Numbered from the stretch's first letter, positions 23,637 through 35,848 are shown. The stretch: DNA of 64,000 bases from Saxidomus purpurata (GCA_022818135.1 JAFMSR010000009.1:29467001-29531000), one strand, 5' to 3'. Numbers and translations are program-made. The notes: generated from the letters alone by a model not told the origin.

Positions 23637-24634
23637 ATATACATTTATTAAACAAGAGGGCCAAGATGGCCCTATATCGCTCACCTTGGTACAAGTCCAC
23701 TTGCCTGGTGGAAGATCACTAGATAATGTTATATACCAAATAAGTTTTCCTATATATGCCTTTGTAAAACAAATGATCCCCCCCGGGCAAAGTCAATTTT
23801 GACCCCAGGGGCATAATTTGAACACACTTTGAAGAGGTCTACTAGGCAATGCTACATGCCAATTATCTATGCTCTAGGCCTTGTGGTTTCAGAGAAAAAG
23901 ATTTTTAAAGTTTTCCCTATATAAGCCTATGTAAAACTAAGTGACCCCCGGTGCGGGGTCAATTTTGACCCCGGGGTCATAATTTGATCAAACTTGGTGG
24001 AGGTACACTAGCCAATGCTACATGCCAAATATCTAAGCTCTAGGCCTTGTGGTTTCAAAGAAGAAGATTTTTAAAGTTTTTACTATATAAGTCTATGTAA
24101 AACTAAGTGACCCCCCAGTGCGGGGTCAATTTTGATCCGAGGGTCATAATTTGAACAATCTTGGTAGAGGTCCACTAGCCAATGCTACATGCCAAATATC
24201 TAAGCTCTAGGCCTTGTGGTTTCAAAGAAGAAGATTTTTAAAGTTTTTACTATATAAGTCTATGTAAAACTAAGTGACCCCCCAGTGCGGGGTCAATTTT
24301 GATCCGAGGGTCATAATTTGAACAATCTTGGTAGAGGTCCACTAGCCAATGCTACATGCCAAATATCTAAGCTCTAGGCCTTGTGGTTTCAGAGAAGAAG
24401 ATTTTTAAAGTTTTTTCTATATATTCCTATGCAAAACTAAGTGACCACCCCCGCGGGGTCAATTTTGACCCGGGGGTCATAATTTGAACAATCTTGGTAG
24501 AGGTCCACTAGACGATGCTACATGCCAAATATCTTAGCTCTAGGCGTTGTTGTTTCAGAGAAGGTGATTTTTAAAGTTTTTCCTATATATGCCTATGCAA
24601 AAACTAAGTGCCCACCCACGCAGGGTCAATTTCC
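23637..24634 (+). repeat. Family B element, second copy, 3' truncated
   Basis: Begins with the duplicated flank ATACATTTATTA and the AACAAGAGGGCC opening. It carries about five monomers (two near-identical neighbours at about 24,010-24,330) and ends abruptly at AGGGTCAATTTCCAGATAC near 24,630 without a terminal hairpin. Confidence 0.75.
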
Positions 24635-24719
24635 AGATACAAATATGCTATAAAGAGCAAAAATACATGCAATGGCGACAAGAAACCATTGGTCCAAAAT
24701 TAGGTGGAACAGACATTAG

Positions 24720-25290
24720 ATGCCCACGTGCAACATGTCGAGCCGGCCATATGTCAGAAGGGCTAACTCCTTACAAAGTAAAGATGGGTCAAAATACACC
24801 TTAATATTGGATGTAACATGCATGTTGTACCACAGAAAAGTGGTCTCGATTTTTCTCTATGGCCAGTAAAAAAAAAGTTACAATATAAGCTATTTATAGT
24901 AACAACAAAGGGAAGTAATTCTAAAAACAAGGGTAACCCATGGTGGTGAACATTTGTACAAAGTAACATCAAAATCCCTCCATGCATGAAGAAGAAATGC
25001 TCCAGACAAAGATATTCTTGACTTTGAACTTTAACCTCTTAGTGTGACCTTGACTTTAGAACATTTGTGCCAAGTTAAATTAAAATCCCTCCATGCATGA
25101 AAAAGATATGCTCCGGACAAAGTCATTCTTGAATTTGACCTTTAACCTCCAAGTGTGACCTTGACCTTAGACCTAGGGACCTGGTTCTTGCGCATGACAC
25201 TCTGTCTCATGATGGTGAACATTTGTGCCAAGTAACATCAAAATCCCTCCATGCATGAAAAAGATATGGTCCGGACAAAATCGGACGGAC
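24720..25290 (+). repeat. Family K element (paired with 26,958-27,612)
   Basis: Starts with GCAACATGTCGAGCCGGCC and GGCTAACTCCTTACAAAGTA, followed by monomers with GGTGAACATTTGTGCCAAGT, ATCCCTCCATGCATGA and TGACCTTGACC. Its 3' end (ATCGGACGGACACATG) lacks the closing GAGC motif. The copy at 26.96 kb has the same order and both ends. Confidence 0.6.
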
Positions 25291-25394
25291 ACATGTTTTT
25301 TACACACGATAAAAACCAGTAATAACAAGTTCCTGTCACAGTTATTTGTTACAGACTTATTTATGTCATTATATCTCAAAGCTTGTCGGAATCT

Positions 25395-26363
25395 AAACAA
25401 GAGGGCCAAGATGGCCCTATATCGCTCACCTTGGTACAAGTCCACTTGCCTGGTGGAAGATCACTAGACAATGTTATACACCTAATACATTTTCCTATAT
25501 ACTTCTTTCTAAAACAAGGCACATTTTGCACAATTTTGACCCCAGGGGCATAATTTGAACAAACTTTGAAGAGGTCTACTAGGCAATGCTACATGCCAAA
25601 TATCTAAGCTCTAGGCCTTGTGGTTTCAGAGAAGAAGATTTTTAAAGTTTTTCCTATGTAAGCCTATGTAAAACTAAGTGACCCCCGGTGCGGGGTCAAT
25701 TTTGACCTCGGGGTCATAATTTGAACAATCTTGGTAGAGGTCCACTAGGCAATGCTACATGCCTAATATCTAAGCTATAGACCTTGTGGTCTCAGAGAAG
25801 AAGATTTTTAAATTTTTTCCTATATAAGCCTATGCAAAACTAAGTGACCACCTGCGAGGGGTCAATTTTGACTCAGGGGTTATAATTTGAACAATCTTGG
25901 TAGAGGTCCACTAGACAATGCTACATGCCAAATATCTAAGCTATAGGCCTTGTGGTTTCAGAGAAGAAGATTTTTTAAATTTTTCCTATATAAAGCCTAT
26001 GCAAAACTAAGTGACCACCCGCACAGGGTTAATTTTGACCTGGGGGTCATAATTTGAACAATCTTGGTAGAGGTCCACTAGACAATGCTACATGCCAAAT
26101 ATCTAAGCTCTAGGCCTTGTGGTTTCAGAGTAGAAGATTTTTAAAGTTTTTCCTATTTGTTGCCATAGCAATCAGAGTTCTGCATGGAATGGAATTCTTT
26201 GAACAGTTTTGGTAGAGCTTCATGCATGGAATATTCCTGCATAGTTTCATCATCATTGGCCTAGTGGTTATAGAAGAGATGTCATTTGAATCAAAATGTT
26301 GACGGACGACGGACAATCATCAATTAGAAAAGCTCACCCTGGCGAAGGCAGGTGAGCTAAAAA
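25395..26363 (+). repeat. Family B element, full length
   Basis: Opens AACAAGAGGGCCAAGATGGC, contains four 165-bp monomers, the CCATAGCAATCAGAGTTCTG block and GACGGACGACGGACAATCAT, then closes with the AGCTCACC..GGTGAGCTAAAAA hairpin. Confidence 0.8.
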
Positions 26364-26957
26364 CACAAATTTTTCTCAGTTTCTATTGAATTTCTTTCTT
26401 TATATGCACAACAACCCCCATTTTTTATTTTTGCATTCTAAAACAAAGGTCTTAATCCTACTGTAGGCAAAGTATCTTAAAAACCTTGTTATTTCTTTAC
26501 CATGAAAAAATAATTTAATAAAGTATCAGAAATTGAAAAAATGATTTTTAGTAAAGTGAGTGGGGTAATGATAAGGAATGTAATATTTATTCAGAAGGTG
26601 ACAAAATACCACTTGCCCTAATTTTGATCCAAAAGTATGACATATTACATTAGAAAAGATGGACAATTGACACCTTTTCTGAAAAGGCAGTGGCTAGGTA
26701 GCCATACATATATTTCATACGAGGCGCTACATACACTTAACAACTTTTCTAATGCTACCAGTAGCCTATTAGCTATAACTTTAAAAGTACACAAGATAAT
26801 GAAATTAAATTTTAAGTCAAATGAATTAAAATAAAATACATTGTTAGGTACAAAAATAAAAACAAAATTATTCAACAAGTTGTAGATTTTTTAATTCATT
26901 TGATGCAAACCACGTTATCCAAATTCTCAAAGTTAGCAAATTAATCAATTGATAACT
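26364..26957. other. AT-rich intronic DNA, nothing identified
   Basis: Two opposing short ORFs overlap at 26,637-26,878 but lack splice support. Confidence 0.3.
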
Positions 26958-27612
26958 AGATGCGCACCTGCAATATGTTGAGCCCGCCAGCTGTCAAAAG
27001 GACTAACTCCTTACTAAGTAGAGATAGGTAAAAAAACACCTAAATACTGGATGTAACATGCATGTTGTACCACAGAAAAGTGGTCTCGACTTTACGGCAA
27101 GTAATAAAAAAGTTACAATATAAGCTATTTATAGTAACAACAAAGGGAAGTAATTCTAAAAAACAAGGGTAGCTCATGGTGGTGAACATTTGTGCCAAGT
27201 TACATCAAAATCCCTCCATGCATGAAGAAGAAATGCTCCAGACAAAGATATTCTTGAATTTGACCTTTAACCTCTAAGTGTGACCTTGACCTTATACCTA
27301 AGGACCTGGTTTTGTGCATGACACTTTGTCTCATGGTGGTGAACATTTGTGACAAGTAACATCAAAATCCCTCCATGCATAAAAAAGATATGCTCCGGAC
27401 AGTCATTCTTGAATTTGACCTTTAACCTCTAAGTGTGACCTTGACCTTAGACCTAGGGACCCGGTTCTTGCTCATGACACTCCGTCTCATGATGGTGAAC
27501 ATTTGTGCCAAGTTAAATTAAAATCCTTCCATGCATGACGGACGCACGCACATACACCGAACCGCCAAAAGTGAAAACTATGTCGAGCTCACCGCAAGCG
27601 GGCTCGACAAAA
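26958..27612 (+). repeat. Family K element, complete
   Basis: Near the 5' end TGTTGAGCCCGCC, and at the 3' end GTCGAGCTCACCG..GCGGGCTCGACAAAAA, give inverted subterminal motifs. Between them are three monomers of about 165-190 bp (GGTGAACATTTGTGCCAAGT, CTAAGTGTGACCTTGACCTT) and a GACGGACGCACGCAC tract. Confidence 0.7.
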
Positions 27613-27729
27613 ACCAGAAAGTTAACGTCCACTGGATTACTTTAAAGTTTCTAAGATTATAACCACTACAAAATTCATTGAATTTAAAAGGTAGGTATGT
27701 TTTATATTCATTTTTATGATAATTAACTA

Positions 27730-28559
27730 CAGTAGAATTCCGCTATTACAACCACCTTCCGTACTTTTAATAAATGGTCTTAATAGCGGATTGGTCTCAA
27801 TAGCGAGTTGACTTAATAAGACCCATCTGTCATTCATGACAATACTCTAGTGTCAGCCTAATCATACTTTTCTTTTGCTTTCTGTACAGTAAATATGTAC
27901 GATAAACAAAATGAGAGAAAATAAAGAAAAAAGATTTGCACATGCACGTAAATTGATCAATCAGAAACGACTTCAAATGAGCGTGTTAAATTAATGATTT
28001 TTTTTATTTTTCATTCTTGTGCAGATTTACCCGCGAAGTAATTGCCCCGGTGCAGATCATCATAATAACTGACTCAAATGTGTACAAACATAATGTACAT
28101 GTCGTGCAAATTATTCTGCAGTTTGGTCCGTAATTTCTCAAGTTAACAATCGGGGATGGCTCTCTCAATTTATTAATCCTCAACTGTCATTTACATCCTT
28201 TTGTTATCCAATTAAGGTTTCATACGATAGATCAAAAATATTTCACACCCTACCTCTTGTAATTGACACGCCTGTGTAGATAACTTCTGGAGGTGCGCGG
28301 TGGGATAAAATACAGTGGTAATGTCCGGAGGCGCTAGACAGGGATAAATGCTGTGGTCTGTTTAGCAGATAATAAAACAGTGTAAATCGCTTATTAGTGA
28401 CAGGATACGATGGTCGCTTTAGTGGAATAGCAGGGTGGTCGTTTTACTGGTACAAACGACCAGGAGGATATATAATAAAAACAGTTGGTTCTTTAAAATA
28501 ATGGTCGTAATAGTGGTGTGGTCGCATTTTCGGCGTGGTCGTAATGCGGAATTCTACTG
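27730..28559. mobile_element. Non-autonomous pogo/Tc1-mariner-like element (TA target site)
   Basis: The left end CAGTAGAATTCCGCTATTAC and the right end (read inward on the other strand) CAGTAGAATTCCGCATTACG form terminal inverted repeats, flanked on both sides by TA (27,728-27,729 and 28,560-28,561). Sub-terminal ACCAC/GTGGTC motifs repeat inside. At 830 bp with no transposase frame it is a MITE-type derivative. CAGT- plus CGcTAtTACGAC-style termini with TA duplications are characteristic of the pogo/Tigger branch. Confidence 0.8.
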
Positions 28560-28561
28560 TA

Positions 28562-29092
28562 AATGTACTTCATAAATCATGACAAATTGTAAAACTGTTG
28601 GCAGAATGGTCACCATGCTTGCAGCTAGTTGTGTGATATGACTGTGCTGATTCTGACTCAAGCACATGTCCTAATTATTCCATAAATTGAATGAAGAATG
28701 CAAATGCAATTAAAATTCCTTCATGTATATTTCAAGATTAAAATGTTTATATATTCTGCCACCAGCGGTTTTTGTGCTCACCAATATGCTATGTAGTTTG
28801 CTAATCAAGTGAAAATTATGAAATATTCTTTTTTATTGCAAAAAGGTGATAACTGTTTATTAGTTCATTGGTATTAAAAATAACAGTATTAACAATTTGA
28901 TAGAATTTCACAAATAAAATGCATTCTTACAAATTTTAATTATTGGCAAAATTTGCGAATTTGAAAAAAGGGGTTGTATCAATTAATTTATAAAATCTTC
29001 AACTTCCAGAATATTTTTCTTGTTAACCTGGAATCAAACAATGTCTTATATATTACTCTAATTGTCCTGAAAATTTCACCTCATTATCTTGT
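28562..29092. other. AT-rich intronic DNA, nothing identified
   Basis: No exon or known repeat end was seen. Confidence 0.3.
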
Positions 29093-29093
29093 T

Positions 29094-29570
29094 TAGTGTT
29101 TGACCCCATTTGCCAACCAATCGAATCACTCAGATTTTCTTTTTTATTAAAACTACCTACTGAAATCACTTAATTTATTAAGAGTTCGCTCTAAATAGAA
29201 ATCACTTTAGCTCCGCCCACAATCACGGACCTAACAAATTGGTCCATGCCACAATACATGTCGATGGGTGTGCAAAAAGGTCAAATAAGGTTAAACACTA
29301 AGTAAGTTAGAGTTTATTAAGTCAAATTTTAACAATTAAGAAACCCCGGTCGCTCGCTACCGCTCGCTCCCTTAGGGGCAACAAATTGGTCCCTGCCACA
29401 ATACATGTCAATGGGTGTGCAAAAAGGTCAAATGAGGTTAAACACTAAGTAAGTTAAAGTTTATTAAGTCAAATTTTAACAATTAAGAAACCCCGGTCAC
29501 TTGCTACCGCTCGCTCCCTTAGGGTTTCTTAATTGTTAAAATTTGACTTAATAAACTCTAACTTATACGT
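29094..29570. mobile_element. Double-hairpin MITE-like element with internal duplication
   Basis: Two palindromic modules lie side by side. Module 1 is bounded by TTTAGTGTTTGACC and GGTTAAACACTAAG. Module 2 is bounded by GTTAGAGTTTATTAAGTC and its inverse GACTTAATAAACTCTAAC, with a GC-rich centre (GGTCGCTCGCTACCGCTCGC). A stretch of about 143 bp covering both modules is repeated in tandem (about 29,236 and 29,379). A single-copy version is at 51,935-52,130. Confidence 0.7.
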
Positions 29571-29754
29571 AGTTTTAAAGTTTATTGCGAAAAGGCTATT
29601 GGTAGCATTGGAAAAGTCGATTAATTTGTAGAAGCGGTATTGAATAATAATCATTCATTAAGGTACATAACTTTTAATAGTTAACGTGTTTACTAATATT
29701 AGACAAGGATCACAGTAGTACCGTGTAATTTACCGCTACCTTGCCAGTGTTTAC

Positions 29755-30145
29755 TTAAAGCAGTTAAATATGCCTAAAATATTGACTGTTAGGCCAGTGT
29801 TTTTTGATTTGTCGTTACTCGAACCCGCCGCCCCTATTTTTTCGTATTTTAAAAAAAAAAATCAAAAAATCGCAAATTGAGGTTAGTTTATACAAGTGTT
29901 AACGTCAAAAGCTGCATTCGTCTAGTGATTTTCAGACCGATTTGGGACCGAAATTCAGTCCCATTCCCTTCCTAGCTGATGTATATTTCCCCATTTTTGA
30001 CAAAAATCTCCTCAAAAAAAAAAAACAAAAGAATAATGTATAAAAGTCAACAAATTTTCAAGGGCTTTTGCTTGGGGACGGGGGTGTTCTTATGTCGGTT
30101 TTAGAGAAGCGGTCCACGATGAAACAAAGTTTGTCATGTATAAAA
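29755..30145 (+). repeat. Left copy of an inverted repeat pair
   Basis: TTAGGCCAGTGTTTTTTGAT, GTTACTCGAACCCGCC and, at the other end, GGTCCACGATGAAACAAAG then TCATGTATAAAA reappear in inverse orientation at 32,600-33,112. The middles are diverged. The copy ends in a long poly-T (30,147-30,167). Confidence 0.65.
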
Positions 30146-30167
30146 GTCTTTTTTTTTTTTTTTTTTT

Positions 30168-30829
30168 CCCCTCCGTACGGAGCTTTTATTTCAACTGTAA
30201 CATAAAAATGGCCTTATTGAAATTTAAGTTTCTATCAAGGTTTTATTTATACAATCTTTTTTACATAATCATAAAGTTAATAATTTCAGCTTTCATTTGT
30301 TCCTAACATTTACAAATTCATAAAAAAAATCAAGAAAATAAAGGGTACAGCTGTATTTTCATTTATTCTTACAAATTGGTATATAGGACAGCCTGATAAT
30401 ACACTTTTCCAAACAGAGCAATTTGTATTGAATAAACAACATTCAGAACTTTTTAAATGTTAGAGAGAAATAATTTTTCGCATTCACAAATTAACAAACA
30501 TTACTCAGTCAGTGGCATCACATAGCTTGGACTTAATTGATAAGAGTTAATTTTATTTACATATTATTTGATAGAAAAAATACTCATATTTCAGTTGGTG
30601 ATATCATAAATTGCATAATTATTCTCCTTATGTAAATTTTGCTACAGTATCTGCGGTCACCCTCATACTCAGAAATGAGAAGAAAGTTTCTCGTATTCTC
30701 AGGGATTTATGTTGGAGTCTCCGGCATTGCCACATTGTTGAATCCAAAAACTTATAAATGCCAAGGTGCATAGCTTGGCATAATATGTAGCAAATATTCC
30801 AAGTTTGAAACCTCTAGTTCAAAGCCTTC
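30168..30829. other. Intronic DNA between the inverted copies
   Basis: AT-rich, no coding frame. 30,655-30,740 (CTGCGGTCACCC, TCAGAAATGAGAAG) is slightly richer in GC but has no paired splice sites. Confidence 0.3.
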
Positions 30830-31477
30830 TCATAGAGTTATTTAGCGGAAACCTTTTTAAACGGGTGGTCACTGTGACCTTGACCTTTGACATAGTGACC
30901 TTAAAATGAAAGGATTAAGCTACTGTCAATGGCCAATGTCTCTACCAAGTTTCAGACATCTGGACCAAAGTATTCTTAAATTATTGAAAGGAAACTGCTT
31001 TTAAATAGGAGGTCACTATGACCTTGGAATGCACAGGGTTTATCTACTTCCATGACCAATGTCCCTACCAAGTTTGAGACCTTTGAATCAAAGCCTTTTC
31101 AAGTTATTGAGCAGAAACCAAAGATCTACCGATCAAAGGCTGCAAAGCAACGTACCCCCATTTCTTCTAAGGGGGGCAGTTTTTGACCCCAAGTGACTCA
31201 GTTTCAAATCTTACCTAGTAATCAATGGGACAAACTTTGTGGCCAAATTTTCATGAAGATTGGATATTAAACTTGCTCTGAAGAGTGTTGACAAGGTTTT
31301 ACTTTGATTTTCTCATATTACTCTAGGTGACCCTGATTCAGACTTGACCTTGAAATCATTGAGATAAACATTCTGACCATTTTTTGATGAAGATTGGATG
31401 TCAAAAGTGACCTCTAGATTTTTAGCAAAGCAAGACATATGACAAACATCAAGTGACTATTAGGTGAGCTAAAAATG
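30830..31477 (+). repeat. Repeat of the 'cannot-pass-tolerance' TGACC class (family G-related)
   Basis: Monomers include GGTCACTGTGACCTTGACCT (with TGACCTTGACCTTTGACA at 30,875), TACCAAGTTTCAGACATC and ACATTCTGACCATTTTTTGA. The end is AGTGACTATTAGGTGAGCTAAAAAT, the closing motif of the hairpin-ended class. The 5' border is unclear. (The call phrase means only that this copy is too degraded to assign to a single family.). Confidence 0.5.
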
Positions 31478-31737
31478 TACATAAAAGGTAAGGGATACAA
31501 AAGTGTACAACACTTATTCTTGTGTTTGTAAGATTACACATTTTATCAAGCATAATATTTTTGTCATGCCTGCTGGTGTCTAGTCCTTCTCATCAGATTG
31601 TTATTTTATTTTACTCAGTGTATGCACTCAGACATGTTAATCATTTGCGAAAACATTACACTGCTAACGCCAGAGTTTTTTTATTTCTTGTTCCGCCTAG
31701 TTTGAAATTAATAAGCTTCATACTGAGGAGGGAAAAA

Positions 31738-32606
31738 AAACAAGAGCTGCCCATAAGACAGCAAGCTCGACTATTACAAAATGTACCCCAGAACACTATT
31801 GCTTAGTTTGATATAACTACCATAAGTGGTTACTGAGATATGTGCATAATAGTACCTTGCATGCAAAACTTTAACCAAATTTTCAAAGTCAAACAAGGGC
31901 CATAATTTGCACTAAATTTAAACAAGAGTTAGCTGTCTTGACTGTTCAACACCCCTAAAGACATTAAGAAAGTTTCAAGTTAATATCATAAGTGGTTACT
32001 GAGATATGTGCATGATAGTACCTAGCATGCAAAGCTTTAACCAAATTTGCAAAGTCAAACAAGGGCCATAATTTGTACTAAATGTATACAAAAGTTATCT
32101 GACTTGACTGTGTGACACCCCTAAAGACATTTACGTCCAGTCAATATCATAGTGGTTACTGAGATATGTGCATTATAGTACGTATCAGGCAAAACTTTTA
32201 CCGGATTTCAAAGTCAACAAGGGCCATAATTTGTACTAAATTTATACAAGAGTTATCTGACTTGACTGTGTGACACCCCTAAAGACATTTACAAAGTTTC
32301 AAGTCAATATCATACGTGGTTACTGAGATATGTGCATGATAGTACGTAGCAGGCAAAACTTTTACCGGATTTCAAAGTCAACAAGGGCCATAATTTGTAA
32401 TAAATTTATACAAGAGTTATCTGACTTGACTGTGTGACACCCCTAAAGACATTTACAAAGTTTCAAGTCAATATCATAAGTGGTTACTGAGATATTTGCA
32501 TGATAGTCCCTAGCAGGCAAAACTTTAACCAAAGCTGCAACGCCAACGCCGATGCACAAGTGACTGTAATAGCTGTCCATATTCCCCGAACAGTCGAGCT
32601 AAAAAA
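31738..32606 (+). repeat. Family H element
   Basis: Opens AACAAGAGCTGCCCATAAGACAGC then AAGCTCGACTATT, and closes CGAACAGTCGAGCTAAAAAA. It has five monomers of about 150 bp (GTGGTTACTGAGATATGTGC, AACAAGGGCCATAATTTG, TGACACCCCTAAAGAC). The opening GCTCGACT and closing AGTCGAGC are inverted. Confidence 0.75.
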
Positions 32607-33112
32607 GAAATTTTTTATACATGAAAAACTTTGTTTCATCGTGGACCTGCTTTCTCTTCTAAAATAGAACTTAAGAAAACCCCCTCCCCAAGCAAAATTC
32701 CCTTGGAAAAAATACTGGTGTCAGTTACAAAGCAGCAGGCATTGGTGTTAAAACGCACATGAATAAAACAAATACTGCTATTTTCAATTGAAAACATTGT
32801 ATATATTATCTTTTTTGAGTCTTCTTCAAAAAAATAACAAAAATCGGGGTTGCGAGAATAAGGTATCAAGTGATTGCAAGAAATGATTCTGAAACTTTTT
32901 TATTGATGGAAAGTTACAATTTTATAAAAAAAATGGCCAACATTTGATTGAATTAATCAAAAACTTTTGTCAGCATTCATTTTGAAAAATTCACGGACCT
33001 CTCGCGAATTTAAAATTTTCAACTTTTTTTTTTTTTAAATTACGAAAAAAAAGGGGAGGCAGGTTCGAGTAACAACAAATAAAAAAACACTGGCCTAATG
33101 CTGCTTTAAATC
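32607..33112 (-). repeat. Right copy of the inverted repeat pair, abutting an exon
   Basis: Reads on the minus strand TTAGGCCAGTGTTTTTTTAT then GTTACTCGAACCTGCC, and at its far end GGTCCACGATGAAACAAAG. It reaches to within about 10-15 bp of the splice donor at 33,121. A 77-codon minus-strand ORF (32,636-32,869) lies inside and is probably element-derived. Confidence 0.65.
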
Positions 33113-33121
33113 TAAATTTAC

Positions 33122-33250
33122 CACAATTTCCTCCTTTAAGGGTTTCAGCAATGACCTGCTGTCTGCAGCAACAACCTCATCTGGATCCTGCAGAAGCTTG
33201 TCTGTTTCATCCTGATCATTTGGAGGCTGTAAATCATCTTCTGCATTAAT
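33122..33250 (-). CDS. Coding exon of the minus-strand gene (43 codons, phase 0-0)
   Basis: On the minus strand a good acceptor, CTTTTTCTAG|, precedes 129 bp open in one frame: it starts INAEDDLQPPNDQDE and ends RSLLKPLKEEIV. It is followed by GTG|GTAAAT. Both other frames carry stops or give implausible text. The peptide is acidic, then ends in a short basic or amphipathic segment. Phase 0 at both ends agrees with the neighbouring exons. Repeat-derived sequence (the right-hand copy of an inverted pair) begins only about 10-15 bp past the donor, so this exon edge is closely hemmed in by repeats. No family recognised. Confidence 0.75.
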
Positions 33251-33298
33251 CTAGAAAAAGATTTTAAAGTGTGATATCATAATAGCGATGATAGTGAA

Positions 33299-34690
33299 AC
33301 AAGAGCTGTTTGTAAAACACGTATGCCCCCCTTATTGCAGAAGTTGTCAATGAAAGGAACAGTTTTTAAAGTAAAAGTCAGTGTGAAATTCGTAAAAACC
33401 GCATCTGTAGAAATTGTAGAATAAAAAAAAAATTAAAAAGAAAATAAAACAGTCATCTCCATTGAACAATATTAGAATTGAACATTGACTTTGACCCTAG
33501 TGTAAAATGTTTCAGGTGTGTTCTTGGGCAGACACTTAAGTCTTGCTTAATACAATTTGAAAATAAAATAAAAAATTTGACAAAAAAAAAATATTTTTAA
33601 GAAGTGCCCTTGACCTCCAAAAAAATTTAAAACTAAAAAAAAAAGAAATTGAAAAAACGCATTTTCAGTCACTAAACTTTTTTTTTTTGCTTTCAATAAT
33701 TTTATTATCAAAAAAAAAAAAATTGAAAAAAAAAAAAATTTTTAGTTACAGAGACCTTGACATTTAAAATTTTTTTTTGCTTAAAACAATTTAAAACAAA
33801 AGAAAACTTTGAAAAAAAAATTTTTTTAGAAGTGATCTTGACCTAAAAAAAATTTTTTTGGACATAAAACTATTTTTTAATCAAAAAAGAAATTCTAAAA
33901 AAAATCTATTATTAGTAACAGTGACCTTTGACCCCCCCCTAAAAAAAATCCATTGCTTAAAACAATATAAAAAATTTAAAAGAATATTTCAAATATCTTC
34001 CTCTCCATGCAAGACACATATACACCAAATTTCATTGCAATTGGTCACTCCTAACTCATGTAATTAAGCAGAAACCATTTTTCTATTTTTAGTAACAGTG
34101 ACCTTGATCCTAGTAACCCCATATGCAATCCAAGCTTCCTCTCCCCAAAAACTACCTACAAACCAAATTACATTGCAATTGGTCACTCCTAACTTAAGTT
34201 ATTGAGCGGAAACCATTCTACAATTCCAGGTCACTGTGACCTAGACCTTTGACCTATTAATCTCAAAACTATTATAAGTCTTCTACTGGTTATGACCAAC
34301 CTCCACATCAAGTTTCAAGATGTTAGGCCCAAGTGTTCTCGAGTTATAGTTAGGAAACTGTTTTACAATTACGGGTCACTGTAACCTTGAACTTTGACCT
34401 ACTAACCTCAATCAATACAGGTCATCTGCTGGTCATGACAAACCTCCACTTCAAGTTTGAAGATGCTAGGTCCAAGCACTTTCAAGTAATCATCCGGATC
34501 ACTGTGACCTTGACCTTTGACCCAAAAACCAATAGGAATCATCTACAAGTTGCAGACAACCTTCTGAGCAAGTTCCATGAAAATCCAATGAAAATGTGAG
34601 CTGTAGAGTGTTATCAAAGAAAAGCTAACAGGCAGCCGGACCAAACTACCATGACATAAACTGTGCTGGATTTCATCCGGTGGAGCTAAC
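33299..34690 (+). repeat. Family G-type element with A-rich interior
   Basis: Opens AACAAGAGCTGTTTGTAAAACAC then TATGCCCCCC. 33,420-33,960 is dominated by long A and T runs between GTGACCTTGACC-type phrases, then come monomers with TTGCAATTGGTCACTCCTAA and TCACTGTGACCTTGACC (34,505). It ends GGTGGAGCTAACAGG. Confidence 0.55.
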
Positions 34691-34719
34691 AGGAGGACCA
34701 CCTGGATACATTGATTATA

Positions 34720-35290
34720 AAACAAGGTCAACAATAGCAGAGAGTCAATTGTATCACTGTGGTTCTAGACAAGAATTTTTTTTAAGTTTTCCCTATATAA
34801 GTCAAGTGGGGGGAGGGGGGAATTTTCACCTGGGGTCATGATTTGAACAATCTTGGTAGAGGTCAACTAGGCAATGTAACATGCCAAATTCTAAGCTCTT
34901 GGCCTTGTGGTTTCCTACATAAGCCTATGTAAAATCAAGTGACTCCTCCATGGGGAGTGGGGGTTCAATTTTGACCCAGTGGTCATGATTTGAACAATAC
35001 TAGGCAATGCTACATGCTACATATCTAAGCTCTGGGCCTTCTGGTTTTTGAGACAAATATTTTTTTTATTTTTCCTTTCTGTTGCCATGGCAACCAGAGT
35101 TCTGCATGGAATGGAATTCTTTAAACAATTTTGATAGAGCTGCTTGCAAGGAACATCCCTGCCAAGTTTCATCAATATTGACCAGGTGGTTTCAGAGGAG
35201 ATATTGTTTGAAGGGAATTGTAGATGGATGGATGATGTACCCTGGATGGTAAGTTGTCTTAATAGCTCATCCTGGCACTTTGTAAACAAT
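34720..35290 (+). repeat. Family B element, degenerate
   Basis: Contains GGTCATGATTTGAACAATC, GCAATGCTACATGC, TTGCCATGGCAACCAGAGTT and AAGTTTCATCAATATTG, ending AGCTCATCCTGGCACTTTG. The opening is replaced by ACAAGGTCAACAATAGCAG. Confidence 0.55.
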
Positions 35291-35705
35291 TAAAGGGTAT
35301 AAATTACTAGGACAATCCTGACACAAGTTGTACTTGTACTGCCAAATTATGCTCCTATATACTACTTTTATGTTTCAGAAAATTCTGTTCATATTGGAGA
35401 AATTACCTGTATACAATGGCTATTTTAAAGTAACAAAGGGTCATAACTAGGCTAAAAATTAGTGGATTGTGGTGTGCTTTATAACCCTACATATATACAT
35501 CCCTGCAATGTTTTTAATAAAATCTGACCAACCAGTACCAAGCCATGACAGGGGATAACATACATTAGTCCCCTACTAGTTAACTACACTTTCTCTTAGC
35601 GTCCCCTATATTTGTATGCAGTTTGAATAAAGTACCTTTATAACTGTTAATACAAGTAATTTACTATTTCTGTTGCAACCACAATTTTTGTCTGAATAAA
35701 AAATA
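35291..35705. other. Intronic DNA, nothing identified
   Basis: No coding signal. A few phrases (AGTAACAAAGGGTCATAACT) suggest a decayed repeat. Confidence 0.3.
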
Positions 35706-35848
35706 ACAAGAGCTGTGTCATGACAGCACGCTCCACTATTTGAAAGCTTGTCAGGGGGGTGTGGGGCTAATCTCAAAGAAATACATGACCTTGTATACTT
35801 GATCATGAATAACTTTCAACATTTCAAAACTGATATGCATAAAATTAA
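35706..35848 (+). repeat. Family D fragment (5' end only)
   Basis: Opens AACAAGAGCTGTGTCATGACAGC then ACGCTCCACTATTTGAAAGC and continues with ATACATGACCTTGTATACTTG as in 13,227-13,520. It is then cut off by the next element at 35,849. Confidence 0.65.
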
